DNA of 64,000 nucleotides. Source: Leisingera sp. ANG1. Lineage in GTDB: Bacteria; Pseudomonadota; Alphaproteobacteria; Rhodobacterales; Rhodobacteraceae. A model generated the notes under the pieces. The model was not told the DNA's origin and searched no databases. It saw nothing but the letters and a program-made list of their open reading frames with translations. Location of the stretch: contig NZ_AFCF02000008.1 of the NCBI RefSeq assembly GCF_000203975.2, positions 186,001 through 250,000 on the forward strand, given 5' to 3'. Shown here piece by piece: positions 32,434 through 44,184 of the stretch. The position numbers were made by a program, and so were the translations under genes. The first letter of the stretch is position 1. The number at the start of each line of letters is the position of its first letter.

Positions 32434-33569
32434 GCTGCACTCTCCATTTCCCGGGCGAGGTCTTCGAACATCCGGGTGATGACCTCTGCCCCCGTATTCA
32501 GTGTGATCGACAGCCGCAGCCGCGAGGTGCCGCGCGGCACTGTCGGCGGGCGGATGCCGCGGATGTCGTAGCCGCGCGCCTGCATGGCCGCGGCCAGCGC
32601 CATGGTGCTCTTGTCGTCACCGATCACCACCGGCAGGATTTGGCTTTGGAAACCATCCAGCCCGCACAGGCGCTTGGCCTCATCTTGGGCATGGGTAATT
32701 CCCTGCCACGCCTGTTCGCGGCGGCCCGGGTTCTGCTGAAGTTCCTGCAAAGCTGCGCGCACCAGGGCCGCGTTCAGCGGCGACGGCGCGGTGGCAAAGA
32801 TGAACCCGCGCGCCTTGTTGATCAGTGCCTCGATCAAAACCTTCTGGCCGCAGATCAGCGCGCCCGAGGCGCCCAGCGCCTTGCCGCAGGTGTGCAGGGA
32901 CAGGACATTGGGGCGGTGGGCGATGCCGTGTGCCAGCCCGCGGCCCAGATCGCCGAACACGCCGGAGGAATGCGCTTCGTCCACCACCAGCACGGCGCCC
33001 TCGGCGTCTGCCACCGCCATCAGCGCATCCAGCGGCGCCAGATCCCCATCCATCGAATAGACCGCCTCAACCGCGAACCAGACCTGGCCCTCGCCGCCTG
33101 TCGAGCGCCAGTCCTTCAGCACCCGTGCCGCGTCCTCCGCATCGCTGTGGGCAAAGCTGCGGGTCTCTGCCCGGCCCAGCCGCATCCCGTCATGGGTGCT
33201 GGCATGGATCAGCGCATCATAGAGCACCAGATCGCCCTGCTGCGGCAGGGTGGAGAAGATCGCCTGATTGGCGTTGAAACCGCCGCCCATGAACAACGCG
33301 GCCTCAGTGCCGAAAAACGCAGCCGCCTCAGCCTCCAGCAGCTGATGTTCTGCATCGTTGCCGCGCAGCAGGCGCGAGCCGCCTGCCCCCACCGGCACCC
33401 CGCGCGCCAGCGCGTCTGCGGCGGCGGCGCGCAGCACATCGCTGCCCGCCAGCCCGAGGTAGTCGTTGGAGGCAAAGTCATGCCCGTCCCGCGGCATCAG
33501 CTGCCGGTAGCGTCCGCGCGTGCGCAGCGCTTCCAGCGATTTCTCATGCCGCGGAAAGGCGCCCGCCAT
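32430..33569 (-). CDS. bioF: 8-amino-7-oxononanoate synthase
   Basis: 379 residues, alpha-oxoamine synthase family (PLP). It joins pimeloyl-ACP and L-alanine. Seen: DFASNDYLGLAG, GVPVGAGGSRLLRGNDAEH, EAALFMGGGFNANQAI, ALIHASTHDGMRLG, DEAHSSGVFGDLGRGLA and LHTCGKALGASGA with the Schiff-base Lys. The start ATG 33569 overlaps the bioB stop by one base (TGATG). Upstream in-frame starts lie inside bioB and are rejected. Confidence 0.97.
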   Translation of the reverse strand: MAGAFPRHEKSLEALRTRGRYRQLMPRDGHDFASNDYLGLAGSDVLRAAAADALARGVPVGAGGSRLLRGNDAEHQLLEAEAAAFFGTEAALFMGGGFNANQAIFSTLPQQGDLVLYDALIHASTHDGMRLGRAETRSFAHSDAEDAARVLKDWRSTGGEGQVWFAVEAVYSMDGDLAPLDALMAVADAEGAVLVVDEAHSSGVFGDLGRGLAHGIAHRPNVLSLHTCGKALGASGALICGQKVLIEALINKARGFIFATAPSPLNAALVRAALQELQQNPGRREQAWQGITHAQDEAKRLCGLDGFQSQILPVVIGDDKSTMALAAAMQARGYDIRGIRPPTVPRGTSRLRLSITLNTGAEVITRMFEDLAREMESAA

Positions 33570-34546
33570 CAGCGGCTGCCGTCGCAGCCTGCCGCCATCG
33601 CGGTGATGCCCAGACGGTCGAACAGCTGCTGGTCCTTGTCCTCTTCGGGGTTGTCCGCGGTCAGCAGCGTGTCGCCCACAAAGATCGAGTTGGCACCGGC
33701 AAAGAAGCACATCGCCTGCATCTCGTCCGACATATCGGTGCGGCCCGCGGACAGGCGCACGTGGGACTTCGGCATCAGGATGCGGGCCAGCGCCACCGAG
33801 CGGACGAATTCGATCGGGTCCAGCTTCTCGACATTGGCCAGCGGCGTGTCGGCGATCGGGATCAGCATGTTGACCGGCACCGAATCCGGGTGCACCTCCA
33901 GCGTGGCCAGCGCCAGCATCATGTCGATGCGGTCCAGCTGCTTTTCCCCCATGCCAACGATGCCGCCGGAGCAGACCTTGATGCCCGCCTCACGCACCCG
34001 GTTCAGGGTGTCGATCCGGTCGGCAAAGGTGCGGGTGGTGATGATCTCGGAATAGTAACGCTCCGAGGTGTCGATGTTGTGGTTATAGTAATCCAGACCG
34101 GCATCGCGCAGGCGGAACACCTGTTCCTCGTCCAGCATGCCCAGGGTCATGCAGGTTTCCATGCCCAGGTCCTTGACGCCCTGCACCATCGCCTCAAGTG
34201 CGGCCATGTCTCGGTCCTTGGGCGAGCGCCAGGCGGCCCCCATGCAATAGCGCGTCGCGCCGCCTTCCTTGGCTTTCTTGGCCTCGGCGATCACCCGCTG
34301 CACCTCGATCAGCTTGGAGGCAGAAAGCTGCGCGCCGTTGCGCGCCGACTGAGAGCAATAGGCGCAATCCTCGGCGCAGCCGCCGGTCTTGATGCTGAGC
34401 AGCTTGGATTTCTGCACCTGGTTGGGATCGAAATACTGCCGGTGCACGGTGTGCGCCTGAAACAGCAAGTCCATGAAAGGTTTGTTATAAATCGCTTCCG
34501 CTTCCTCGCGGGTCCAGTCGGTGCGGATGGGTGCAGCGTCCAGCAT
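33569..34546 (-). CDS. bioB: Biotin synthase
   Basis: 325 residues, radical SAM enzyme that inserts sulfur into dethiobiotin. CxxxCxxC motif at Cys57, Cys61, Cys64 ([14 protein letters not shown]) binds the [4Fe-4S] cluster; other family marks are [13 protein letters not shown] and ICSGGI-like [11 protein letters not shown]. First gene of bioBFDAGC; a BioR palindrome lies 54 bp upstream of its start. The ATG at 34546 is preceded by AGGAGA. Confidence 0.97.
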   Translation of the reverse strand: MLDAAPIRTDWTREEAEAIYNKPFMDLLFQAHTVHRQYFDPNQVQKSKLLSIKTGGCAEDCAYCSQSARNGAQLSASKLIEVQRVIAEAKKAKEGGATRYCMGAAWRSPKDRDMAALEAMVQGVKDLGMETCMTLGMLDEEQVFRLRDAGLDYYNHNIDTSERYYSEIITTRTFADRIDTLNRVREAGIKVCSGGIVGMGEKQLDRIDMMLALATLEVHPDSVPVNMLIPIADTPLANVEKLDPIEFVRSVALARILMPKSHVRLSAGRTDMSDEMQAMCFFAGANSIFVGDTLLTADNPEEDKDQQLFDRLGITAMAAGCDGSR

Positions 34547-34599
34547 GCTGTCTCCTGTTCTCTATACCTGTTGGCCATGCGCGGATGGCGTTTCCGGTT

Positions 34600-34609
34600 T
34601 TATAGATAA
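34600..34609. promoter_or_regulatory. BioR operator in front of bioB
   Basis: TTATAGATAA (reverse complement TTATCTATAA) matches exactly the alphaproteobacterial BioR consensus TTATMTATAA or TTATCTATAA. It lies between the start of bioB and the thiC side. BioR, a GntR-family repressor, binds biotinoyl-AMP or a similar signal in related bacteria. No bioR gene is visible in this window, so the regulator is encoded elsewhere. Confidence 0.85.
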
Positions 34610-34763
34610 TTTTGCAGCCTTCGATCAAGCATCAAAGCTGCGCTGCAGCGATTTGCCCCAACCCGGTGCCAATAAGGCCAATACTGAACTGATATTAATG
34701 CCAAAAAATAATCTACAAAGATTCCGGTTGACGCAAACCCCGCACCTCCCCTAGCCCTATAGG

Positions 34764-34876
34764 CACGCAGGGGAGTCCCGCCCAAGGGACTGAGAGGCGT
34801 CATGGTGCGGAGGATCCCGGACCGGCGGCGCGACCCTTTGAACCTGACCCAGTTGATACTGGCGTAGGAAGCAAGA
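34764..34876 (+). promoter_or_regulatory. TPP riboswitch (THI element) of the thi operon
   Basis: Conserved THI-box parts in order: a GGGGAGTCCCGCC lead, CTGAGAGG (canonical CUGAGA), then ACCCTTTGAACCTGACC and GTTGATACTGGCGTAGGAA (canonical ACCUGA ... GAUAAUACCAGCGNAGGGA). Bound TPP would reduce translation or transcription of thiC 150 nt downstream. No clear T-run terminator follows; sequestration of the AGG-AGG site near 35014 is possible. Confidence 0.95.
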
Positions 34877-35002
34877 AGCATCGCACGGCGCCCCGGCGGC
34901 AAGCGGTGTTTCGGACAGGCAGCATGCGTGCACCGGCCGTACACCGGCTGTACACCCCCCCCTGCCCGTTTTCCTCCGTCCCGGCTCAATTGGTGTTTTT
35001 GA

Positions 35003-37806
<2,804 letters not shown>

Positions 37807-37973
37807 GGTTTCGGCAAGTGACCTGCAATCTGCCCTGCGGGAACTCGGCTTTGCCTGTTCCTCTGTTGCGACCGCTCTGAACGGCACATTTGTTGCCCGC
37901 GGCCAGCGGGCAGAGGTGCAACTGGCGGAGGGCGACCAGTTGGAAGTCCTGGCCCCGATGCAGGGAGGCTGAG

Positions 37974-38741
37974 ATGGAATTCTACGGAACAGAGATCACC
38001 TCGCGGCTGCTGTTGGGCACCGCGCAATACCCCTCGCCCGCGGTGCTGGCAGAGGCGGCAAAATCAAGCGGCACGGAGATTATCACCGTCAGCTTGCGCC
38101 GGGAGACCGCCGACGGATCCGGCACCGCCTTTTGGCAGGAGCTGCAGAAGACCGGCTGCCGCATCCTGCCGAACACAGCGGGCTGCCATTCGGTGCAGGA
38201 GGCGGTGACAACGGCCCGTATGGCGCGGGAGCTGTTTGATACGCCATGGATCAAGCTGGAGGTGATCGGCCATTCCGACACGCTGCAGCCGGATGTATTC
38301 GGGCTGGTGGAGGCCGCGCGCATCCTGAGCAGTGAAGGCTTCCAGGTCTTCCCCTATACCACCGATGATCTGGTGGTGGGTGAGAAACTCTTGGAGGCGG
38401 GCTGCGAGGTGCTGATGCCCTGGGGCGCGCCGATCGGCTCCGGCCAGGGGCTGCGCAACCCGGATGCCTTGCGCGCGATGCGGGGGCATTTCCCGGGGGT
38501 GCCGCTGATTGTTGATGCCGGGATCGGGCGGCCCTCGGATGCTGCCCAGGCGATGGAGCTGGGGATGGATGCGGTGCTGCTGAACACTGCCGTGGCCAAG
38601 GCCGGCGACCCTGCGGGCATGGCCCGTGCAATGGCGCTGGCGGTTGAGGCGGGCCGTGCGGGCTTTGCTGCCGACCCGATGGAGCGGCGCGACATGGCGG
38701 TGCCCTCAACCCCGGTTCTGGGAATGGCGGAGTTTGCTTGA
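37974..38741 (+). CDS. thiG: Thiazole synthase
   Basis: 255 residues, (beta/alpha)8 barrel. It condenses 1-deoxyxylulose 5-phosphate, dehydroglycine (from ThiO) and the sulfur of ThiS thiocarboxylate into the thiazole. Seen: [56 protein letters not shown] with the Schiff-base Lys, [47 protein letters not shown] at 37974 comes one base after the thiS stop. Confidence 0.97.
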   Translation: MEFYGTEITSRLLLGTAQYPSPAVLAEAAKSSGTEIITVSLRRETADGSGTAFWQELQKTGCRILPNTAGCHSVQEAVTTARMARELFDTPWIKLEVIGHSDTLQPDVFGLVEAARILSSEGFQVFPYTTDDLVVGEKLLEAGCEVLMPWGAPIGSGQGLRNPDALRAMRGHFPGVPLIVDAGIGRPSDAAQAMELGMDAVLLNTAVAKAGDPAGMARAMALAVEAGRAGFAADPMERRDMAVPSTPVLGMAEFA

Positions 38742-39346
38742 TGGAACGGTTTTATCTGATCACAGGCCATGTGGGACGGCTGGAGCTGCTGGTGCCGCAT
38801 GGGGTCAAGCTGGTGCAGCTGCGGATCAAGGACCAGCCGGAGGCTGAAGTCCGCCGTCAGATTGCCCGGGCGCGGGATTTCTGCGCGGTGCATGATTGCC
38901 AGCTGGTGGTCAATGACTACTGGCAGGCGGCTTTGGACCTGAACTGCGGCTTTGTGCACCTGGGACAGGAAGACATGGACACCGCCGACTTTGCCGCGCT
39001 GCGCCGCAAAGGGGTCCGCTTCGGCCTGTCGACCCATGACGAAGCGGAACTGGACCGTGCCCTGTCCCTTGGGCCCGCGTATGTGGCGCTGGGGCCGGTC
39101 TATCCGACACTCCTGAAGAAGATGAAATGGGGGCCGCAGGGGCTGGAGCGGGTCACGCGCTGGAAGCAGATGACAGGCGATGTGCCGCTGGTTGCCATCG
39201 GCGGGCTGACCCCGGAGCGGCTGCCGGGGGTTTTTGCAGCGGGCGCCGACAGCGCGGCGGTGGTGACGGACATCCAGCTGGCAGACGATCCTGAGGCCCG
39301 CACCCGCGAATGGGTGCAGGCTTGCCGGATCCGGGAGGACGCATGA
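38741..39346 (+). CDS. thiE: Thiamine-phosphate synthase
   Basis: 201 residues; couples HMP-PP and thiazole phosphate to thiamine phosphate. Seen: FYLITGHVGRLELLVPHGVKLVQLRIKDQP (the QLRxK phosphate motif), CQLVVNDYWQAALDLNCGFVHLGQED, GLSTHDEAELDRALSLGPAYVALGPVYPT and LVAIGGLTPERLPGVFAAGAD. TTG at 38738 is an alternative, but ATG 38741 overlaps the thiG stop (TGATG) and is preferred. Its N-terminus is compact, but catalytic segments are complete. Confidence 0.93.
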   Translation: MERFYLITGHVGRLELLVPHGVKLVQLRIKDQPEAEVRRQIARARDFCAVHDCQLVVNDYWQAALDLNCGFVHLGQEDMDTADFAALRRKGVRFGLSTHDEAELDRALSLGPAYVALGPVYPTLLKKMKWGPQGLERVTRWKQMTGDVPLVAIGGLTPERLPGVFAAGADSAAVVTDIQLADDPEARTREWVQACRIREDA

Positions 39347-40311
39347 GCCGCTATGCGCGTCAGATGGTCCTGCCGGAAGTAGGTGCGGAGGGCCAGGCAC
39401 GCCTCGCCCGCGCCCATGTGCTGGTGGTTGGTGCCGGGGGGCTGGGCTGTCCGGTGCTGCAATACCTGGGCGGTGCCGGTGTCGGGCGGATCACCATCAT
39501 GGACGGGGATGTGGTAGAGGAAAGCAACCTGCACCGGCAGGTGCTCTATTCCATGGCGGACATCGGTTTGCCCAAGGCGGAAGCGGCCCGGCAGCACCTG
39601 CTGGCGGCCAATCCGGGCCTGCAGATCACAGCGCAAGTCCGGCGCCTTGATGCGGCCAGCGCAGAGCAGATGGTGGCTGACGCCGCTGTGGTGGTGGATG
39701 CGGCGGACAGTTTTGCGGTGTCTTATATCCTCTCTGACGAGTGCCTCAGGCAAGGTAAGGTGCTGATTTCAGCCTCCGCATTGGGGCAGTCGGGCTATGC
39801 CGGGGGCTTCTGCGGCGGCGCACCGTCGCTGCGTGCCATTTTCCCGGACTTGCCTGCACAGGCCGCGACCTGCGCAACCGCCGGTGTGATGGGGCCGGTG
39901 GTGGGCATGATCGGCGCCCTGCAGGCGCAACTGGTGCTGAAGGCGCTGCTGGGTCATCAGCCCTCGCCGCTGGGGCAGCTGTTTGTTTTCCGGATGGGAG
40001 AAATGCAGGTCAGCACTTTCCGCTTTGACGAAGCCGAAGAGCCGGGGGAGGCCCTGCCCTTCATTGCAGCGGCTCATATCTCGCCTGACGACACGGTGGT
40101 TGAACTGCGGGACACCGCTGAGGCGCCCAAGTTGCTGGCTCCGCAGGCCCGCCGGATCGCGCGTGCGGAGCTAACAGCAGCGGGGCTACCAAGGGAGAGC
40201 CGGATCGTGCTGTGCTGCCGCAGCGGGTTGCGGGCCTGGGGTGCGGCACAGGATCTGCGGCAAGCGGGATACCGCAACCTGGCCTTGCTGGCCGCCGGGG
40301 ACAGCGCATGA
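39343..40311 (+). CDS. thiF: ThiF-type adenylyltransferase fused to a C-terminal rhodanese-like domain
   Basis: 322 residues. The E1-like part (about 1-240) has SRYARQMVLPEVGAEGQARL, VLVVGAGGLGCPVLQYL nucleotide loop, NLHRQVLYS and DAADSFAVSYILSDECL; it adenylates ThiS. The C-terminal part (about 245-322) resembles a rhodanese with active-site CCRSGLRAWGAA, where the Cys can carry persulfide sulfur to ThiS. CxxC zinc pairs of classical ThiF/MoeB are not evident, which fits the subset of family members without zinc. MoeB-like activity toward MoaD cannot be excluded. Starts within the thiE stop (ATGA). Confidence 0.88.
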   Translation: MSRYARQMVLPEVGAEGQARLARAHVLVVGAGGLGCPVLQYLGGAGVGRITIMDGDVVEESNLHRQVLYSMADIGLPKAEAARQHLLAANPGLQITAQVRRLDAASAEQMVADAAVVVDAADSFAVSYILSDECLRQGKVLISASALGQSGYAGGFCGGAPSLRAIFPDLPAQAATCATAGVMGPVVGMIGALQAQLVLKALLGHQPSPLGQLFVFRMGEMQVSTFRFDEAEEPGEALPFIAAAHISPDDTVVELRDTAEAPKLLAPQARRIARAELTAAGLPRESRIVLCCRSGLRAWGAAQDLRQAGYRNLALLAAGDSA

Positions 40312-41012
40312 CGGTGATCCTGGCCATTGGCGGCACCGACAGCAGCGGCGGTGCGGGGCTGACACGGGATACGGCGATGGCCGCAGAGCTGGGCGTGACT
40401 GTCCGCCCGGTGGTGACAGCCGTCACGGCGCAAACAGACGAGGCAGTTCTGGGTGTTCACCCCTGCCCGCTTGAGGCGGTGGCGGATCAGATCCGCGCGT
40501 CGCTGGCAACATCCCCGGCGCCGGGTGCTGTGAAGATCGGCATGCTCGGTTCTGCCGCAGTCGCGGAGGCTGTGGCGGCCGCCCTGCCAGCCGGGCTGCC
40601 CATTATCCTGGACCCGGTCCTGAAAGCGAGTTCCGGCGGCACGCTGATGGACGCGGACGGGTTTGGCACCTTGCTGCGCCGTGCGGCGCTGGTCACGCCC
40701 AATCTGGCGGAGCTGAAAGTGCTGGCAGGCGTCGGCGGCTCAGTTGAAGTGAAGGCTGCGGCGCTGCTGGCCCAAGGCGCGCAGGCGGTGTTGGTCAAGG
40801 GCGGGCACGGCACCGGCACCAAGAGCACCGACCTGTTGTTCACGCCGCAAGGGTCAGCCAAGCGGTACACGGCGCAGCGGCTGCCTGTTGCGAAACGCGG
40901 CACCGGATGCAGCCTCGCCACCGCAATTGCCTGCCATCTGGCGCGGGGCGCTGATTTGGACAGCGCTTGCGGTCAAGCCAAGCTCTCTGTCCACCGCTGG
41001 CTGCGCCGCTGA
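40308..41012 (+). CDS. thiD: Hydroxymethylpyrimidine (phosphate) kinase
   Basis: 234 residues, ribokinase-like fold. Seen: ILAIGGTDSSGGAGLTRDT (substrate loop), VKIGMLGSAA, LDPVLKASSGGTLMD, LVTPNLAELKVL, VLVKGGHGTGTKSTDLLF and the anion-hole RGTGCSLATAIACHLARG. It phosphorylates HMP-P to HMP-PP for ThiE. ATG overlaps the thiF stop by 4 bp. Last gene of the thi operon. Confidence 0.93.
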   Translation: MTVILAIGGTDSSGGAGLTRDTAMAAELGVTVRPVVTAVTAQTDEAVLGVHPCPLEAVADQIRASLATSPAPGAVKIGMLGSAAVAEAVAAALPAGLPIILDPVLKASSGGTLMDADGFGTLLRRAALVTPNLAELKVLAGVGGSVEVKAAALLAQGAQAVLVKGGHGTGTKSTDLLFTPQGSAKRYTAQRLPVAKRGTGCSLATAIACHLARGADLDSACGQAKLSVHRWLRR

Positions 41013-41127
41013 CCGCGGCAAGGTCGCTGGCAGGCCGCTTTCAGGCCGGTTTCAGGACGGAGCGAAGCGTTCAGTCTCCCTAGGGTCGCGGCAGCACCGC
41101 TGCCATCTTAACCGGGAGACTTGCCGC

Positions 41128-42486
41128 ATGGCCGATATAACCGCGCTTAGCGCCGAAACGATGGCTGCCAAACTGCGGGCGCGGGAGCTGAGTGCCCGCG
41201 AAGTGCTGGAGGCCCACCAAGCGCGGACCGAAGTACAGGAACCCACGGTCAACGCTTTCATCACCCTGGACTGGGAGGCAGCAGAGGCGCGGGCGGCGGA
41301 GCTGGATGCAATGGCGACACGCGGGGATTTTGCCGGCCCGCTGCACGGTCTGCCCGTTGCCATCAAGGATTGCTTTGAAACCAAGGGGCTGCGCACCACC
41401 TGGGGGTCCAAGAGTTTTGAGACCTTTGTGCCGGATTACGACGCGCTGCATGTGGCCCGGCTGCGCGCAGCCGGTGCGGTGATCACCGGCAAGACCAATA
41501 CACCGGAGTTCACCCTGTCGGGCCAAACCGCCAACCTGGTCTCCGGCACCACCCGCAATCCGCTGAACCCGCAAAAATCCGTTGCGGGAAGCTCCGGCGG
41601 CGCGGCAGCGGTACTGGCGGCAAACATGGCGGCGCTGGCCGACGGCTCCGACCTGGGCGGCAGCACCCGCACCCCTGCCGCCTGGTGCGGTGTGGTGGGG
41701 ATGCGCCCTTCCTCCGGCCTGATCCCCTATGATCCGAACCCGGCGCCTTTTGACGGGCTGTCGGTGCCGGGGCCGATGGCGCGGACGGTGCGGGACCTGG
41801 TGCTGATGCTGGAGGTGATGCAGGGCAATGCGGCTTGCCAGCCGCTGGGGTACTGGCAGGCGCTGCCGCGGCTGGCGGAGCTGGAAGAGGCCCCTGCACC
41901 GCGCTCTGGCCGGGTGGCGCTGTCACTGTCCCCGTTTGGCTCCAGCGTGGAGCCATCCGTGCAGGCGGCGATTGCCCCGGTGGAGGCGCTGTGCCGCGAG
42001 CTGGGCTGGCAGGTCGCGGAAGACACGCCGCCTCTGGAGCCGCTGCTGGCGCATCAGGACATCATCCGGGGCCAATGCGCGCTGCAGCTCCGGTCTGCAT
42101 TGCAGCCGGATATGGCGCTGGCGGGCGAAAGCTACCGCACCGCTTGCGCCCAGGCCGAGGGGCGCAGCCTAGCGGAGCTGATCGCCTATCAGACCACCCG
42201 CGCCAAGGTCTGGGCAAATGTCTGCGCCTTTTTCGAGCGTTACGACTTTGCCCTCTGGCCCACTGCGACGGGGATGCCGTTTTCCGCTGACCTGCGCGAC
42301 GGGGAGATCACTGAGGACTGGCGCACGGTGACGCTGACGCCGCCGATGGAGCTGCCCTCTGCCTCCATCCCCTTTGGCAATTCAGCTGACGGGATGCCGA
42401 CGGGGTTGCATATCACCGGGCCGAAAGGGTCGGATGCGCGGCTGCTGCAGTTTGCCCGCAGCATTGAGCGGGCGCTTCAGGGCTGA
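41128..42486 (+). CDS. Amidase signature enzyme
   Basis: 452 residues of the amidase signature family, which cleaves amide bonds with a Ser-cisSer-Lys triad. Seen: catalytic Lys in GLPVAIKDCFETKG, cis-Ser and nucleophile region KSVAGSSGGAAAVLAANMAALADGSDLGGSTRTPAAWCGVVG. The rest is a typical 450-residue amidase such as those acting on short aliphatic or aryl amides. Substrate not predictable. Start ATG 41128 has GGGAG 9 nt upstream; the open frame continues into thiD and is an artefact. Monocistronic, perhaps with read-through from thiD. Confidence 0.88.
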   Translation: MADITALSAETMAAKLRARELSAREVLEAHQARTEVQEPTVNAFITLDWEAAEARAAELDAMATRGDFAGPLHGLPVAIKDCFETKGLRTTWGSKSFETFVPDYDALHVARLRAAGAVITGKTNTPEFTLSGQTANLVSGTTRNPLNPQKSVAGSSGGAAAVLAANMAALADGSDLGGSTRTPAAWCGVVGMRPSSGLIPYDPNPAPFDGLSVPGPMARTVRDLVLMLEVMQGNAACQPLGYWQALPRLAELEEAPAPRSGRVALSLSPFGSSVEPSVQAAIAPVEALCRELGWQVAEDTPPLEPLLAHQDIIRGQCALQLRSALQPDMALAGESYRTACAQAEGRSLAELIAYQTTRAKVWANVCAFFERYDFALWPTATGMPFSADLRDGEITEDWRTVTLTPPMELPSASIPFGNSADGMPTGLHITGPKGSDARLLQFARSIERALQG

Positions 42487-42492
42487 CGCGCC

Positions 42493-43482
42493 TCAGCGCA
42501 TCCAGAAGCCTTCGGATTTGATCCGGTTGCGGATCGCCTGTTCGCGCCGGGGCAGGTTTTCGCGGTCAAACAGCGCCCGCACCTTGTCGCCGCGGCCCTG
42601 GTAGACCATGCGCTTGATCGGCTCGTAGCCTTTCAGCACCTTTTTGATCCTGTTTGGTGCGGCAACCTCCTGCAGCACTTCCACCACGCGGTCGCTTTCG
42701 CGCGCGTAAAGCAGCGGGAACAGCCGGTAGTGGCAGCTGACCTCGCCGTCGAGATAGCCTGCGGGCAGCGCATCGCGGCCGCCGCCAAAAGAATGGATCA
42801 CCAGCGGCAGCACGATCTGGTCCAGCCAGGGGTCCAGGCTTTGGCCCGCCAGTTCCTGCGGCGGGTCGTTCCGAACAGATTGCGCATAAACCAGAAAGCG
42901 TTTGCCAAAGGCCCGCGGGCAGGCGCCATAGAAAAAGCCCGCGTTGAAATAGAGGTAACGCTTCCAGTATTCATCCGGCTGGCTGAGATCGAGGCTGGAC
43001 AGAAAATCAAGGCCGAAGCGGTCATAGAGCACCTGCCAGATGCCCGCGTAGCCCGGACCGTACAGCGTCGGCTTCGGCCAGGTGCCCTCAACCCGCAGCG
43101 AGGCGCTGGGGCGGGAGAAGTCAAACGGCACCTCTGCCAGCTCGCCGGTGATCAGCGTGTCGGTGTCAAAGAACACAAACGGCTCCCCCTCGGGCAGCGC
43201 CTGCAGCGCCTCGATCTTGTTGCCATAGGGGTAGGCCGCGCCGAACAGCTTGCTTTCGAACGGCAGGATCTCTGCGCCCAGATCCGCAAGGGCCTGCAGG
43301 ACATCCTGATTGCGGATGCCGGGATCTTTGTCCCACAGCGGCCCCGGCTGCGGCACGGCCACGAACAGGCGGCCGGAAAATCCCGGGGAACAGTGGCGCA
43401 GCGAGGCAGCAAACAGCAGCGCCTCATACTGCAGCCGGCCCGCTTGGCCGACGATCATCACATTGAAGGGGGCATTTGCCAT
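42493..43482 (-). CDS. Putative GT-A fold glycosyltransferase-like protein
   Basis: 329 residues, cytoplasmic, no signal peptide. Features: NVMIVGQAGRLQYEALLFAASLRH near the N-terminus, YGNKIEAL followed by FVFFDTDTLI (a DxD-type metal-binding motif for nucleotide-sugar enzymes), YLYFNAGFFYGACPRAFG, LDPWLDQIVLPLVIHSFGGG, and a basic C-terminus KVLKGYEPIKRMVYQGRGDKVRALF. The layout resembles single-domain glycosyltransferases, but I do not recognise a named family. It is convergent with the amidase and divergent from the next gene. Confidence 0.55.
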   Translation of the reverse strand: MANAPFNVMIVGQAGRLQYEALLFAASLRHCSPGFSGRLFVAVPQPGPLWDKDPGIRNQDVLQALADLGAEILPFESKLFGAAYPYGNKIEALQALPEGEPFVFFDTDTLITGELAEVPFDFSRPSASLRVEGTWPKPTLYGPGYAGIWQVLYDRFGLDFLSSLDLSQPDEYWKRYLYFNAGFFYGACPRAFGKRFLVYAQSVRNDPPQELAGQSLDPWLDQIVLPLVIHSFGGGRDALPAGYLDGEVSCHYRLFPLLYARESDRVVEVLQEVAAPNRIKKVLKGYEPIKRMVYQGRGDKVRALFDRENLPRREQAIRNRIKSEGFWMR

Positions 43483-43649
43483 TGTTTTCCCCGTTTTCCG
43501 TCTCTGCCGGGCGGTTAGGACTGCGCGTTAAGGCAGCAAAGAGAATTGCCTGCTAAGCTAGCTATAAGCCGGCAGGAAGCCGCGCAACCGGCCTTAGGAA
43601 TTTCAGGGCGCCTTGTGACGCAAAAGGCGCCCGAGAGTGGAGAGAGACG

Positions 43650-44141
43650 ATGTTTGACGTAATCCTGGCCATCATTGCTGCCTCGGCCCGGCCCGGGGTG
43701 GACAGCGGCGCGCCGGCAGCTGCCGCAGCGGCACCCGCCGCGGAAGCGGCGCAGACCGCCCTGACCGCGGAACCGCAAGAGGCGACTGGCAGCTTTACGA
43801 CTGCGCTTGAGGTCAAGCCGATCCTGGCGGCGACGCAGGCCAACTGGATCCATGTGCGCGAGTTTGATGGGCAGGATCTGCTCTATGTGACCCACCTGTG
43901 GTCCTGGCGCTGTGGCCTGGCGCAGATCAAGCTGGGGGTGAACGGCCAGGCGCCGGAAATCTGGCCGCTGCCGGACTGCCATCTGGACGAAGGCTTTCCC
44001 AACATGATCAAGGAAGAAGACGGCCTGCCCTACCGCAGCTACCCGCTGGGCTCGATCCAGCAGATCGCGGTTGAGGTGACCTATGATGACCTGACCTCCG
44101 AAAGCCTGACCTTCGGCCGCAACGGCCAGCCGGTGCAGTAA
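43650..44141 (+). CDS. Hypothetical roseobacter-type protein with Ala-rich N-terminus
   Basis: 163 residues. An N-terminal hydrophobic MFDVILAIIAASARPG may be a membrane anchor or short signal. An Ala-rich linker (about residues 24-45) follows, then a conserved-looking globular part: LYVTHLWSWRCGLAQIKLGVNG, LPDCHLDEGFPNMIKEEDGLPYRSYPLGSIQQIAVEVTYDD. The two Cys flanking the region could form a disulfide. Family unknown to me. The start ATG has GGAGAGAG 6-12 nt upstream. Alone on its strand. Confidence 0.6.
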   Translation: MFDVILAIIAASARPGVDSGAPAAAAAAPAAEAAQTALTAEPQEATGSFTTALEVKPILAATQANWIHVREFDGQDLLYVTHLWSWRCGLAQIKLGVNGQAPEIWPLPDCHLDEGFPNMIKEEDGLPYRSYPLGSIQQIAVEVTYDDLTSESLTFGRNGQPVQ

Positions 44142-44184
44142 TACAGAGCAGCTGCGGCCTGCAATCCGCGCGGCAAACGGGCTG

